From assembly GCF_000718775.1 (NCBI RefSeq), contig NZ_JOCB01000007.1:49908-113907 (forward strand): DNA of 64,000 bases, given 5' to 3'. This DNA comes from Streptomyces sp. NRRL S-31 (GTDB lineage Bacteria; Actinomycetota; Actinomycetes; Streptomycetales; Streptomycetaceae). Position numbers and translations under genes: made by a program. The notes beneath the pieces were generated by a model that did not search any database, was not told where the DNA came from, and worked only from the letters and a program-made list of their open reading frames with translations. Each line of letters begins with the position of its first letter. Positions within the stretch are counted from its first letter, which is position 1. Of the stretch, positions 34,284-42,710 are shown one piece after another.

Positions 34284-35150
34284 TCAGTCGGCCGCGCGGG
34301 CGGCGAGGAAGGCCACGGTCTCGTCCCACAACTCCTGCTGCGCGAGCGGGGACCGGCCGGGCTCGGGGCATGGCAGCGGGCGGGCGTCGCGCACGGAGAA
34401 GTAGCCCCCGGAGGTCCCGGCGAGCGCCGGGTCGGTGGCGAGTCGCGTGATGATGCCGGCCCCCTTGCGGGGATCGCCGATCTTCAGGAAGTTCAGCACC
34501 CGTCGCAGCCCGGCGGAGCCGGGCAGGTCTCGGCCCAGGCCGGTGGCGTTGAAGCCGGGATCGCAGCAATTCACCGTGACCTTGTCCGGGTCCAGACGCC
34601 GGGCGAGCTCCTGCGTCCACATGATCGTCATCAGCTTGGTGCGCCCGTACAGGGACATCGACTCCCGGCGGGTGTATGCGTCGGTACGCCGCAGGTCCAC
34701 GGCCGGTGTGATGGTCTTCGCCTGCCGGGCGGCCTCGGAGGCGACATTGACGATCCGGGCCGGCGCCGAGGCGCCGAGCTTGCCCATGAGTGCCTCTGTC
34801 AGGACGAACGGGCCCAGATAGTTCACCGCCGTCATCTCTGCGAGGCCCTCGGAGGTGATGCGCTGCGCGAAGGCGTGGAGGCCGGCGTTGTTGACCAGGA
34901 CGTCCAGGTGAGGGTAGTGCGCGGCGATCTCCCCGCCCACGCGACGTGCGTCGGAAATCAGGCCGAGGTCGGCGTAGAAGACGTCGACGGGCTCGTCCGT
35001 CACCGCCCCGAGCTCGTCGACAAGGGTTTCGGCCTTGCCGCGCGAGCGGGCAACGGTGCCGATGCGGTAGCCCTGCCGGGCCAGCTCGAAGGCGGTGATG
35101 CGACCCAGCCCGGAGGTGGCTCCGGTGATCACGGCGACGGGACGGTCCAT
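34284..35150 (-). CDS. SDR-family oxidoreductase
   Basis: A 288-residue protein, ATG 35148-35150 after GGAGTGACG. VAVITGATSGLGRITA is the cofactor motif, LVNNAGLHAFA the NNAG motif, IVNVASEAA holds the catalytic Ser and LYGRTKLM the YxxxK. Length and NCCDPGFNATGL suggest the retinol-dehydrogenase/WW-domain-oxidoreductase type of SDR. It is divergent from marR with only 57 bases between, and an operator lies in that gap, so it should be derepressed when MarR binds its ligand. Likely detoxifies or interconverts an alcohol or ketone. Confidence 0.92.
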   Translation of the reverse strand: MDRPVAVITGATSGLGRITAFELARQGYRIGTVARSRGKAETLVDELGAVTDEPVDVFYADLGLISDARRVGGEIAAHYPHLDVLVNNAGLHAFAQRITSEGLAEMTAVNYLGPFVLTEALMGKLGASAPARIVNVASEAARQAKTITPAVDLRRTDAYTRRESMSLYGRTKLMTIMWTQELARRLDPDKVTVNCCDPGFNATGLGRDLPGSAGLRRVLNFLKIGDPRKGAGIITRLATDPALAGTSGGYFSVRDARPLPCPEPGRSPLAQQELWDETVAFLAARAAD

Positions 35151-35162
35151 TTCGTCACTCCA

Positions 35163-35182
35163 TTCGTGAGGTACCTCATGAT
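35163..35182. promoter_or_regulatory. Palindromic operator (site B) between SDR and marR
   Basis: TTCGTGAGGTACCTCATGAT: arms pair at 7 of 9 positions around a TA centre. It lies 13 bases before the SDR start and 26 before marR, suited to control both divergent transcripts. The core is the same as site A near the P450 operon. Confidence 0.75.
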
Positions 35183-35207
35183 TACACTGTGGGAGGATAC
35201 CTGAACC

Positions 35208-35672
35208 ATGGAGCAGCACGAACCAACGGCCACGGCCGGCACACCGGAGCAGGTGGGCCTGTCCTTCCTCACCCTCGCTCGCAGCGTGCGCGAACAAGTC
35301 GACCGACACATGACGGCGACCGCAGGACTGTCTCTGTCCCGCACCAAGGTCCTCCAGGCGCTGGCCGGCCGCGGCGCGCTGCACCAGGCCGAACTCGCCG
35401 CCGTCCTCGGACAGGCGCCGCGCTCCGTCACCCAGATCGTGGAGGGCCTGGAAAGCCTCGGACTGGTCAGCCGCACCGGCCACCCCGAGGACCGCCGCCG
35501 CAAGACCGTCGCGCTGACGCACGCGGGCCGTACGACCCTGGCAGCCGCGGAAGAGGCGGGATCGCGCGTACTTCACCAGCTCTTCGGCTCGCTGGCACCA
35601 CGGCAGTTGGCCGACCTCGACGCGTCGCTCGCCCTCGTGAGGGCTGCCCTGGCCGGTGACGAGGCCGGCTGA
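35208..35672 (+). CDS. MarR-family transcriptional regulator
   Basis: A 154-residue protein, ATG 35208 after GGGAGGATACC. The winged helix runs from LSRTKVLQALAGRG through QAELAAVLGQAPRSVTQIVE to the wing RTGHPEDRRRKTVALT; flanking helices form the dimer. No cysteine redox pair was noticed, so it probably senses a small phenolic or lipophilic ligand. It is divergent from an SDR with a shared operator, and the same operator lies before the P450 operon, so this is likely the local repressor of both. Confidence 0.94.
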   Translation: MEQHEPTATAGTPEQVGLSFLTLARSVREQVDRHMTATAGLSLSRTKVLQALAGRGALHQAELAAVLGQAPRSVTQIVEGLESLGLVSRTGHPEDRRRKTVALTHAGRTTLAAAEEAGSRVLHQLFGSLAPRQLADLDASLALVRAALAGDEAG

Positions 35673-35713
35673 CGCGCACCGCGCCCCCAGTCTCGCTCCT
35701 GCCCGCGGGTTTC

Positions 35714-36170
35714 TCATCCGAGGCGGCCAGGGTCAGATTCGCGGGCCGTGGTGGTAGACCCCGCCCGGCCGAGTTCCTCCGCGGTCGGCGAACATCTCGG
35801 GGACGGTGCTATGTCCCGGGCCGCGCCGTCGACTTCGGACCGGATCCTGGCGGAGGAGGCGGCTGTCAGGTGCGGATGGGTGACGGTGTGGTCGCCGATC
35901 GCGTCACTGTCGTGCAGCTCGCGTTGGACCACTGAATGTCGCGACTGCGTGGTGCGCCTCCAGCAGCTTCAGGACGGACGGCGTGTACCGGGTGGGGCCG
36001 TCGTCGAAAGTCAACGCCACGCACCTGACCGCCGCGGAGTCGGGAGCGGGAGCGGCGACCGCGGAGTTCGCAGCCGGCACTACCGGAACCGCGAGCTGGA
36101 ACACCACGAGAGCTGCCCAGACGCCCCGGCCCGCCGCAGGGCGTTGTGGGCGGCGAGGGCTGACCCGCAT
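35714..36170 (-). pseudogene. Frameshifted polysaccharide deacetylase remnant
   Basis: From ATG near 36170 the frame gives a signal-like MRVSPRRPQ...VFQLAVPVVPAANSAVA, then VRCVALTFDDGPTRYTPSVL and LLEAHHAVATF, the start of a NodB deacetylase domain. It then loses the family pattern and stops at 35904. In another frame, 35932 to 35714 gives DSDAIGDHTVTHPHLTAASS, the HxxxH zinc motif that should follow, and then degenerates. The part between (usually FFVLG...NP) is damaged and the catalytic C-terminus is absent. So an exported peptidoglycan or chitin deacetylase gene decayed by frameshift and truncation. Confidence 0.75.
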
Positions 36171-36427
36171 AACGCAAAGCCAACCCGCCGGCGGTAGCCC
36201 CACCTCCCCTGGGGCAGCTGGGGCAGCGCCGGTGCCCGGGACGGTCAGGGATGGGCCCGGCGCTGGATCCGGGTGTGTTTCCCCGGCCTCACCCCGGTTC
36301 AAAGGGGCGCGGGCATGACATCGATGGTCACCGATCGCCCATCAGCGCAGTCAGCGCACTCGTCGGGACGGATGAACGCTGCTGGATGCGGTCAACCGCC
36401 ACATGTTGAGCCCCACGCACCGTGTTG

Positions 36428-37066
36428 TCACACGTCGTTCCGGGTGAGGGCCAGACGGACGCCGAGGCCGACCATCACCGTCCCGGACACTGCGCCAATC
36501 GCGGACAGGCGGCGGGGCGAGCCGAGGAACCAGCCACGCGCCGTTCCGGCGAGGAGCCCCCAGGCCGAGTCGGAAACCAGAGCGACAGCGGCGCAGACGA
36601 CGCCGAGGAGCAGGAGTTGCAGCGTCACGTGCCCCGCCGAGCGGTCGACGAACTGGGGCAGCACGGCCGAGAAGATCAGGAAGCCCTTCGGATTGCTCAC
36701 TCCGACGACGAAACCCTGCCGGACGATGCGCCGCACGTTCGTGGGTGGCCGCTGCTGCGCGTCCGGAACGGCCAGTTCCCCGCGATGCCGCCACGTCTGG
36801 ACGCCGAGATAGACCAGATACAGCGCGCCTGCGAACTTCAGTACCGAGAACACCACGATCGACCGCGCGACGACTGCTCCCAACCCGAAGGCCACCAGCA
36901 CGGCCTGGATCAGCACCCCGCCGTTGTTGCCCACCGCCGTGGCCAGCGCCGCCCGACGCCCGAGTGCCACCCCGCGCCCGACCACGAACACCACGCTCGG
37001 CCCCGGCACGGCGATCAGCACAGCGACCACGCCAAGGAAGCCCCAGAAGTGCCCGATACCCAGCAT
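36428..37066 (-). CDS. LysE/RhtB-family exporter
   Basis: A 212-residue membrane protein with about six hydrophobic helices: FWGFLGVVAVLIAVPGPSVV, LATAVGNNGGVLIQAVLVAF, VFSVLKFAGALYLVYLGVQ, FLIFSAVLPQFVD, LLLLGVVCAAVALVSD and GAVSGTVMVGLGVRLAL. PGPSVVFVVGRG and VSNPKGFLIF are LysE/RhtB hallmarks. It should export amino acids or derivatives driven by the proton gradient. No LysR-type partner is adjacent; it lies next to the deacetylase remnant. Confidence 0.93.
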   Translation of the reverse strand: MLGIGHFWGFLGVVAVLIAVPGPSVVFVVGRGVALGRRAALATAVGNNGGVLIQAVLVAFGLGAVVARSIVVFSVLKFAGALYLVYLGVQTWRHRGELAVPDAQQRPPTNVRRIVRQGFVVGVSNPKGFLIFSAVLPQFVDRSAGHVTLQLLLLGVVCAAVALVSDSAWGLLAGTARGWFLGSPRRLSAIGAVSGTVMVGLGVRLALTRNDV

Positions 37067-37472
37067 GCCGTCAGGCTAGGAGTCCGGGTTGGTACGCGAC
37101 AACCCCGCGTGGGCCCGGGGATCATTCATCCCCCTGTCAGGGCGGAGGTGCCGGTTCAGGTTCATGGTGGCATCGGGCACCGAATCCACGCCCCTGGCGG
37201 CCTCCAGAACTCCAGTCGTTTCCGCCGCCTTTCGCTCGACATGCCGTGCAGCGCAAGCGGGGCTAGCCTTTATGAGCGAAAGCCGCAGTGAACGACGCGG
37301 CCTGTGTCTATCGCTCACAGGCTTCCCGGACTCCCGGCCACAGAACTGATCAAGCGAATGACGCGTAGATGGGCCCTCGAGAGACCGGTGAAGAGGTCGT
37401 TCCCGAAATCTCGCTGCGGCGACACCTGAAGACCGCGCCGTACCGAGCGCGCCAGCCTGAAGGAGTCGGTGC
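37067..37472. other. Gap upstream of the second ferredoxin operon
   Basis: About 405 bases with divergent-promoter potential between the LysE-type exporter and the ferredoxin. Somewhat lower GC near 37130-37330. I looked here for the TTCGTGAGG operator found near the first P450 operon and do not see it. No gene supported. Confidence 0.5.
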
Positions 37473-37691
37473 ATGCGGATCGTCGTGGACCTGAATCGTT
37501 GCCAGGGATACGCCCAATGCGTGTACCTGGCGCACGAAGTCTTCCGGTTGAGTGGTCAGGAGGCCCTCACCTATGAGCCGAACCCCGATGACGCGCGGCG
37601 CCTGCAGGTGGAGCGAGCGGCTGCGGCCTGCCCCGTGCAGGCGATCATGATCGGCCGCGTGGACGGTGCGGAGCGGGGCGAGACGTCATGA
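37473..37691 (+). CDS. 3Fe-4S-type ferredoxin (second set)
   Basis: A 72-residue protein, MRIVVDLNRCQGYAQCVYLA, with Cys10, Cys16 and the late AAACPVQAI cysteine: the same three-Cys type as the ferredoxin at 33623. The start overlaps no other gene; AAGGAG lies about 6 bases upstream. Its stop overlaps the reductase start, forming an operon with reductase and P450. Confidence 0.95.
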   Translation: MRIVVDLNRCQGYAQCVYLAHEVFRLSGQEALTYEPNPDDARRLQVERAAAACPVQAIMIGRVDGAERGETS

Positions 37692-39091
37692 GCCTGCCGG
37701 CAACGGTCGCGGAGCTGGTGCGCGAGTTCAGGGCCGGCGGCCGGATCGTCATCGTGGGGGCCTCCCTGGCGGGGCTCCGGGCGGCGGAGACACTGCGCGA
37801 GGAGGGCTTCACCGGTTCCCTGACCATCATCGGGGACGAGCCGTACGAGCCCTACGACCGTCCGCCGCTGTCCAAGCAGGTGCTCAAGGGCTGGGTGCCG
37901 GCCGACCACACCGAGCTGCCCCGTATGCGGGAAGTGGATGCGCACTGGCGGCTCGGGGTGGCCGCCGTCGGGCTGGACCGGGCCACCAAGCGGGTGCGTC
38001 TGGCCGACGGTGAGCAGGTGCCGTACGACCGGTTGCTGATCGCCACCGGCACCCGCGCGCGGCAGTGGCCGAACCCGGCCGAGGCGGCGCTGCACGGGGT
38101 CCACACGATTCGCTCGCGTGACGACGCCGCACAGTTGCAGAAGGAGCTGGCAGGGTCGCCGTCGCGGGTCGTGGTCATCGGTGCCGGCTTCATCGGTTCG
38201 GAAGTGGCTTCTGTGTGCCGGGAGCTCGACATCCCGGTGACCGTCGTCGAGCGGGGGTCGGCCCCGTTGGTCGGCGCGTTGGGCGGGGTGGTCGGGGAGA
38301 TCGCCGCGCAGATGCAGCGCGACCACGGCGTGGACCTGCGCTGCGGGCTGGGTGTGTCGTCATTGGAGGGCGACTCGGGCGGGCAGGTGCGGCGTGCGCA
38401 CCTGTCCGATGGAACGGTCGTCGAGACCGACGTGGTGGTGGCCTCGCTGGGGTCGATCCGCAACGTGGAGTGGCTGGAGGGCTCCGGGCTGGCGGCCGGA
38501 TTCTGGGGCGTCGGGTGCGACGCCGGTGGACGGGCCTTCGACATCAACGGAGTGGTCACCGACAGCATCTTCGTGGCAGGCGATGTGGCGCGGGCGCCGC
38601 ATGTGCTGTACGAGTACCAGTTCCTGGCGATGGAGCACTGGGACAACGCCGTCTTCGGCGCCGAGGTCGCGGCGCACAACATGGTGAACCTCGAGCCCCA
38701 CTACCGGCCGCATCTGCTGCTGCCCGGCTTCTGGTCCGGGCAGTTCGGCGTCAATATCAAGTCCGTCGGCGTGCCTCCCTTCGGTGACGAGATCGTCTTC
38801 ACCCAAGGGTCCATGGCGGACCGGCGTTTCGCCGCCGCTTACGGGCGCCGGGGCCGCATCGTCGCGGCCGTGACCTTCGACCACGGAAAGTGGCTGGAGT
38901 ACTACGGGAAGCTGATCGAGCGGTCCGGTCCGTTCCCGCCTCCGCCGCCGGGCTGGGACCAGCCGGCCGACACCAAGCCGATGCCGGCCGAGTTCCCGGA
39001 CCCGAGGGTCCCGACGGCGATCCCCGACGTCGTCCTGACCGGCCACGCCCCGAGCGAGCGGACGGCCGAGTTCCGGCCCCGGCGCCACTGA
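37688..39091 (+). CDS. FAD-dependent ferredoxin reductase (second set)
   Basis: A 467-residue protein, about 65 residues longer than the first-set enzyme. FAD motif RIVIVGASLAGLRAAETLR, YDRPPLSKQVLKG, IATGTRARQW, NAD motif VVVIGAGFIGSEVASVCR, SIFVAGDVARAP. A short extra N-terminal helix (residues 1-18) and a Pro-rich C-terminal tail after KLIERSGPFPPPPP account for the added length. Electron transfer from NAD(P)H to the ferredoxin encoded just upstream; P450 follows after 62 bases. Confidence 0.95.
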   Translation: MSLPATVAELVREFRAGGRIVIVGASLAGLRAAETLREEGFTGSLTIIGDEPYEPYDRPPLSKQVLKGWVPADHTELPRMREVDAHWRLGVAAVGLDRATKRVRLADGEQVPYDRLLIATGTRARQWPNPAEAALHGVHTIRSRDDAAQLQKELAGSPSRVVVIGAGFIGSEVASVCRELDIPVTVVERGSAPLVGALGGVVGEIAAQMQRDHGVDLRCGLGVSSLEGDSGGQVRRAHLSDGTVVETDVVVASLGSIRNVEWLEGSGLAAGFWGVGCDAGGRAFDINGVVTDSIFVAGDVARAPHVLYEYQFLAMEHWDNAVFGAEVAAHNMVNLEPHYRPHLLLPGFWSGQFGVNIKSVGVPPFGDEIVFTQGSMADRRFAAAYGRRGRIVAAVTFDHGKWLEYYGKLIERSGPFPPPPPGWDQPADTKPMPAEFPDPRVPTAIPDVVLTGHAPSERTAEFRPRRH

Positions 39092-39153
39092 TGCGTCCCG
39101 CCGGGGCGAGCGTGCAAGCGGACAGCACCGACAGGAGGAAGGAGGGGAGCCTC

Positions 39154-40422
39154 GTGGTCGAGGAAACCCCCTGGCAACAGGCCCTCCGCTACGCCAACCG
39201 CGCCAACCCGTACCCCTTCTACGAGGAACTCCGCAAGACACCGGTGGCACGTCAGCCGGACGGAACCTACGTCGTCAGCACGTACAGGGAAGTCGTCACG
39301 CTGCTGCACGATCCCCGGGTCAGTTCCGATCCACGAAAGTGCCCCGCCCCGGCCGCGGCCCACGCGGAGGGCTCGGGAGAGCAGGCGGCAGAGCCGATCA
39401 GGGAGGTGCTGACCGAGCCGAACATCATCACCTGCGATCCTCCCGAGCACGACCGGGACCGCCGGCTGATGATGCCGCACTTCGTCGGCCCGCCCCATGC
39501 TCCCCACCTGATCTCCGACCTGGAGCCCGACATCCGCCGCATCGTCGACGGCCTCCTGGACGACATGAAGGGGAAGAACCGGATCGACGCCGTCGACGAC
39601 TTCGCCTACCCCCTGCCGGTGACCGTGATCTGCAAGGTGCTGGGCGTGCCGATGGAGGACGAGCCACGCTTCCACCACTGGGTCGAGACGGCCCTGGACG
39701 CCCTGGACTTCGGCCCCGAGGCAGCCTCCGAGGAGATCCGCAGCCGACAGGCCGGAGGGCGGCAGGCCGTGCAGGAGTTCGCACGGTTCGCGGACGAGCT
39801 GCTCGACCGGTACACCCGGCAGCCCGGCCCGGGCATGCTCTCCGCGATGGCGAACGAGAACGGCCCGGAAGGGCGGATGTCCAAGGGCGTGCTCGCCAGC
39901 AACGCCCTGCTCCTGATCTTCGCGGGACACGAAACCACGGTCAACCTCATCGCCCACAGCGTCCTCACCCTGCTGCGCCACCCCGACGCGCTGGAGAAGC
40001 TGCGCCGCCGGCCCGAGCTGATCGTGCCCGCGGTGGAGGAGCTGCTGCGCTTCGAGTCGTCGGTGCAGTTCTGGCACACCCGTTCCGCCATGGAGGACAT
40101 CGACATCGCCGGCACCACCATCCCGAAAGGCGCACCGATCTTCCTGGCGTACGGCTCGGCGAACCGCGACCCTGAACGCTTCACCGACCCCGACCGACTC
40201 AACCTCGAACGCCGGGACAACGAACACCTCGGATTCAGCCAGGGCATCCACTTCTGCTTCGGCGCCCCGCTCGCCCGGCTCGAGGTCCAGATCGCGGTCG
40301 GTGAATTCGTCCGCCGCGTGCAGAATCCCCGGCTGGTCGAGGACCCGCCGCCGTACCGGCACAACCAGATCTTCCGCGGTCCGCGACACGTCCTCGTCGA
40401 CATCGACGGCATCCGCGACTGA
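39154..40422 (+). CDS. Cytochrome P450 (second set)
   Basis: A 422-residue protein. AGGAGGAAGGAGGGGAG precedes GTG 39154; the frame is open earlier but without a site. I-helix LIFAGHETTVNLIAHS, ExxR at EELLRFESS, haem loop FSQGIHFCFGAPLARLE with the Cys ligand. The opening NRANPYPFYEELRKTPVA is typical of bacterial class I P450s. Co-directional with its own ferredoxin and reductase. The substrate cannot be told; it is only distantly similar to the P450 at 31180. An alcohol dehydrogenase remnant follows. Confidence 0.95.
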   Translation: MVEETPWQQALRYANRANPYPFYEELRKTPVARQPDGTYVVSTYREVVTLLHDPRVSSDPRKCPAPAAAHAEGSGEQAAEPIREVLTEPNIITCDPPEHDRDRRLMMPHFVGPPHAPHLISDLEPDIRRIVDGLLDDMKGKNRIDAVDDFAYPLPVTVICKVLGVPMEDEPRFHHWVETALDALDFGPEAASEEIRSRQAGGRQAVQEFARFADELLDRYTRQPGPGMLSAMANENGPEGRMSKGVLASNALLLIFAGHETTVNLIAHSVLTLLRHPDALEKLRRRPELIVPAVEELLRFESSVQFWHTRSAMEDIDIAGTTIPKGAPIFLAYGSANRDPERFTDPDRLNLERRDNEHLGFSQGIHFCFGAPLARLEVQIAVGEFVRRVQNPRLVEDPPPYRHNQIFRGPRHVLVDIDGIRD

Positions 40423-40445
40423 CCAGCGTCGCGCAAAGGATCGCC

Positions 40446-40606
40446 ATGCGGGCTTCCCGGCTCGTCGGCCGGCGGCAACCGCCCGACCCGCGCGAGGTGC
40501 CGGTACCCGAGCCCGGCCCGCCCCTGCAACGCGCCAATGCGCCAACGAGGCTCACCAGCTCCTGCACGACGGCGGGATCCAGGGACGCGCCGTCATCACC
40601 CCCACG
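40446..40606 (+). pseudogene. Internally deleted zinc alcohol dehydrogenase remnant
   Basis: AAGGATCGCC then ATG 40446 starts MRASRLVGRRQPPDPREVPV PEPGPP, the normal opening of a zinc-dependent alcohol dehydrogenase. About 12 codons later, and in another frame, 40541-40603 reads ANEAHQLLHDGGIQGRAVIT, the normal C-terminal end of the same family. The roughly 300 residues between are gone. So a former ADH gene of the P450 operon collapsed by internal deletion. The rest of the gap up to 40835 shows nothing else. Confidence 0.65.
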
Positions 40607-40835
40607 CGTGAACGCCGTCGTCAACCCGGACGGGACACCACCACACGACTGCGCCCGGCCGCCGCCATCGGGCGGTCCGGCGGAACGCACCCCGACTCCC
40701 GCAGGACGGAGGAACTTGCCCGCCATACCTCATGCCCACGGCCCCTGCCCTTCCCGCCGAGCGACATGAGGCCGATCGGGTGACGATGAACATGTAGTGA
40801 CGTGACCACGCTGCTCACACTAGGAGGTAGGTGCC

Positions 40836-41513
40836 ATGACATCTCCTGCCGATTCCCCCGGTGCCGTTCCGCCACGCGGCGCCGAGCCACCAAAGGGGCC
40901 CGCGGCCGAAGGCATCGCCGCCCTGGCGAACGCGGGCTGGCAGATCCTGCTCACCATGGGCCTCGCCACCATCGCCCTGGGCGTCATCGCCCTGGTCTGG
41001 CCGGGCGAGACGCTCCGCGTCGTCGGCGTGCTCTTCGGTGTCTACCTGCTGGCCACCGGTGTCTTCCAACTCGCCGCCGCCTTCGGCACCCACGTCCCCC
41101 GGCATCTTCGCGTCCTGCACTTCATCAGCGGCGCGGCCTCCGTCCTGTTGGGACTGGTCTGCTTCCGGGGCCCCCTGGAGTCGGTCTTCCTGCTCGCCCT
41201 GTGGATCGGCTTCAGCTGGCTGCTCCGGGGCACCTTGGAGACGGTCGCGGCGGCCTCGGACCAGACCATGCCGGCGCGCGGCTGGCACGTGGCCTTCGGC
41301 ATCATCGGCACCATGGCCGGCATCGTGATGATCGTCATGCCGTTCGCCTCCATCGCGACACTCACGCTGGTGGCGGGCGTCATGGCCATTGTCGTCGGGT
41401 TGACCGAAGTGGTCCGCGCCATCAGGACACGCGTCGAGATCGGCCATCTGGCTGCCGGCACGGCCCCCCAGCGGCGCTCCCTGTTCCACGCACGTCCGCA
41501 CGCTCAGCACTGA
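40836..41513 (+). CDS. HdeD-like membrane protein (DUF308)
   Basis: A 225-residue protein; TAGGAGGT precedes ATG 40836. A 30-residue Pro/Gly-rich cytoplasmic start is followed by six helices in pairs: GWQILLTMGLATIALGVIAL, VLFGVYLLATGVFQLAAAF, LHFISGAASVLLGLVCF, VFLLALWIGFSWLLRG, AFGIIGTMAGIVMIVMP and LTLVAGVMAIVVGLTEV. This matches the HdeD/DUF308 acid-resistance membrane family. Role in Streptomyces unknown; possibly acid or envelope stress. Confidence 0.9.
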   Translation: MTSPADSPGAVPPRGAEPPKGPAAEGIAALANAGWQILLTMGLATIALGVIALVWPGETLRVVGVLFGVYLLATGVFQLAAAFGTHVPRHLRVLHFISGAASVLLGLVCFRGPLESVFLLALWIGFSWLLRGTLETVAAASDQTMPARGWHVAFGIIGTMAGIVMIVMPFASIATLTLVAGVMAIVVGLTEVVRAIRTRVEIGHLAAGTAPQRRSLFHARPHAQH

Positions 41514-41630
41514 CCGGCGGAGCCGGACCGTACGGATGCTCCGGCCGTCGGCTGCGCGCGTGGGCGCGGCAGACCTGCTCTCGTCAGTGAGGGGTGCTCG
41601 GCTGATGGATGCCGCGTCAGGGTACGCGCC

Positions 41631-42560
41631 GTGACCGAGAACGCGCCGCGGCCGACAACCGGCGCGCGGCGGCCCTGTCTGATCGTGAATCCGCGTTCGG
41701 GGGGAGGAAAGGCGAGCCGCTTCCGGATCGCGGAACGCGCCCGCATGCTCGGAGCCCAGGTGGTCCTGATCGATCCTTCCCTGCCGCAGGACCTGGCGAC
41801 GGTCGCCCGACGCTCGGTGGACGACGGTGCGGATCTGCTGGGCGTGGCCGGCGGAGACGGTACACAAGCGCTTGTCGCCGAGGTGGCCGCGGAGAGCGGC
41901 CTGCCCCTCGTGGTCGTTCCGGCGGGTACCCGCAACCACTTCGCCATGGATCTCGGCCTGGACCGGGAGGACCCTGCGGCCGCGCTGGAGGCTCTCACGG
42001 ACGGCGTCGAGCTGCCTGTGGACCTCGGATACGCAGGCGAGCGGGCGTTCGTCAACAACGTCTCGTTCGGTGCTTATGCCGCCCTGGTGCACGACCCGGC
42101 CTATCGGGACGACAAGCTTGGCACGGCAGCGCGCGTACTTCCGGAATTCCTGGCCCGCCACGAGGGCCCGGAGCTGGTGGTCCGCACCGGGCTGCTCACC
42201 GTTGACGGGCCGGATGCCGTGCTGGTGAGCAACAATCCCTACCAGTCCGACGAGCCGGTCGGGCTCAGCAGGCGGGCGCACCTCGACTCCGGTCTGCTGG
42301 GAGTACTGGCCGCCAGGGCGGAGACGCCCGCCGAGACCGCCACGAGGCTGCGCAGCGGGCAACCGCACGGTCTCACCCGTCTCGCCACGCCCGGCGACGT
42401 CGTCGTCTACGCCGACGTCCCGGCTCTCCCCGCCGGGCTGGACGGCGAAGCCGTCAGCCTGCCGACCCCCGTGAGGTGCCGCATCAGTCCTCGGGCGTTG
42501 CGGGTATGGGTTCCCCGGCGTCGTCGCGGCGCCGGACCCGCCTGGCGACCGCCGGGCTGA
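41631..42560 (+). CDS. Diacylglycerol kinase-type lipid/sphingosine kinase protein
   Basis: A 309-residue protein, GTG 41631. CLIVNPRSGGGKA is the nucleotide-binding start and VAGGDGTQALVAEVAA the GGDGT motif; VVVPAGTRNHFAMDLGL and FVNNVSFGAYAALVHD complete the DAGK/YegS catalytic pattern. The Arg-rich C-terminus is short. It should phosphorylate a lipid alcohol with ATP at the membrane. In many actinomycetes such domains are fused to PAP2 phosphatases; here it stands alone. 117 bases after the HdeD-like gene, same strand. Confidence 0.92.
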   Translation: MTENAPRPTTGARRPCLIVNPRSGGGKASRFRIAERARMLGAQVVLIDPSLPQDLATVARRSVDDGADLLGVAGGDGTQALVAEVAAESGLPLVVVPAGTRNHFAMDLGLDREDPAAALEALTDGVELPVDLGYAGERAFVNNVSFGAYAALVHDPAYRDDKLGTAARVLPEFLARHEGPELVVRTGLLTVDGPDAVLVSNNPYQSDEPVGLSRRAHLDSGLLGVLAARAETPAETATRLRSGQPHGLTRLATPGDVVVYADVPALPAGLDGEAVSLPTPVRCRISPRALRVWVPRRRRGAGPAWRPPG

Positions 42561-42710
42561 GCCGCCTTCCGCCAGGCGGTCCGAGCCTCCTGGCGGCCAC
42601 ACCGAATCCCCGGACCATTCGGCGCCCATCTGGCAAACTCGGCCATCATGGTCGCCCCAGGCGGAGGTAGGGCAGTGGGCATGAACCATGCGTGCCAGCA
42701 TCACCCCGGG

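Noticed and set aside
36290..36310. tRNA T-arm-like GGTTCAA stretch
   Set aside because: No acceptor stem, anticodon arm or D-arm could be folded around it.
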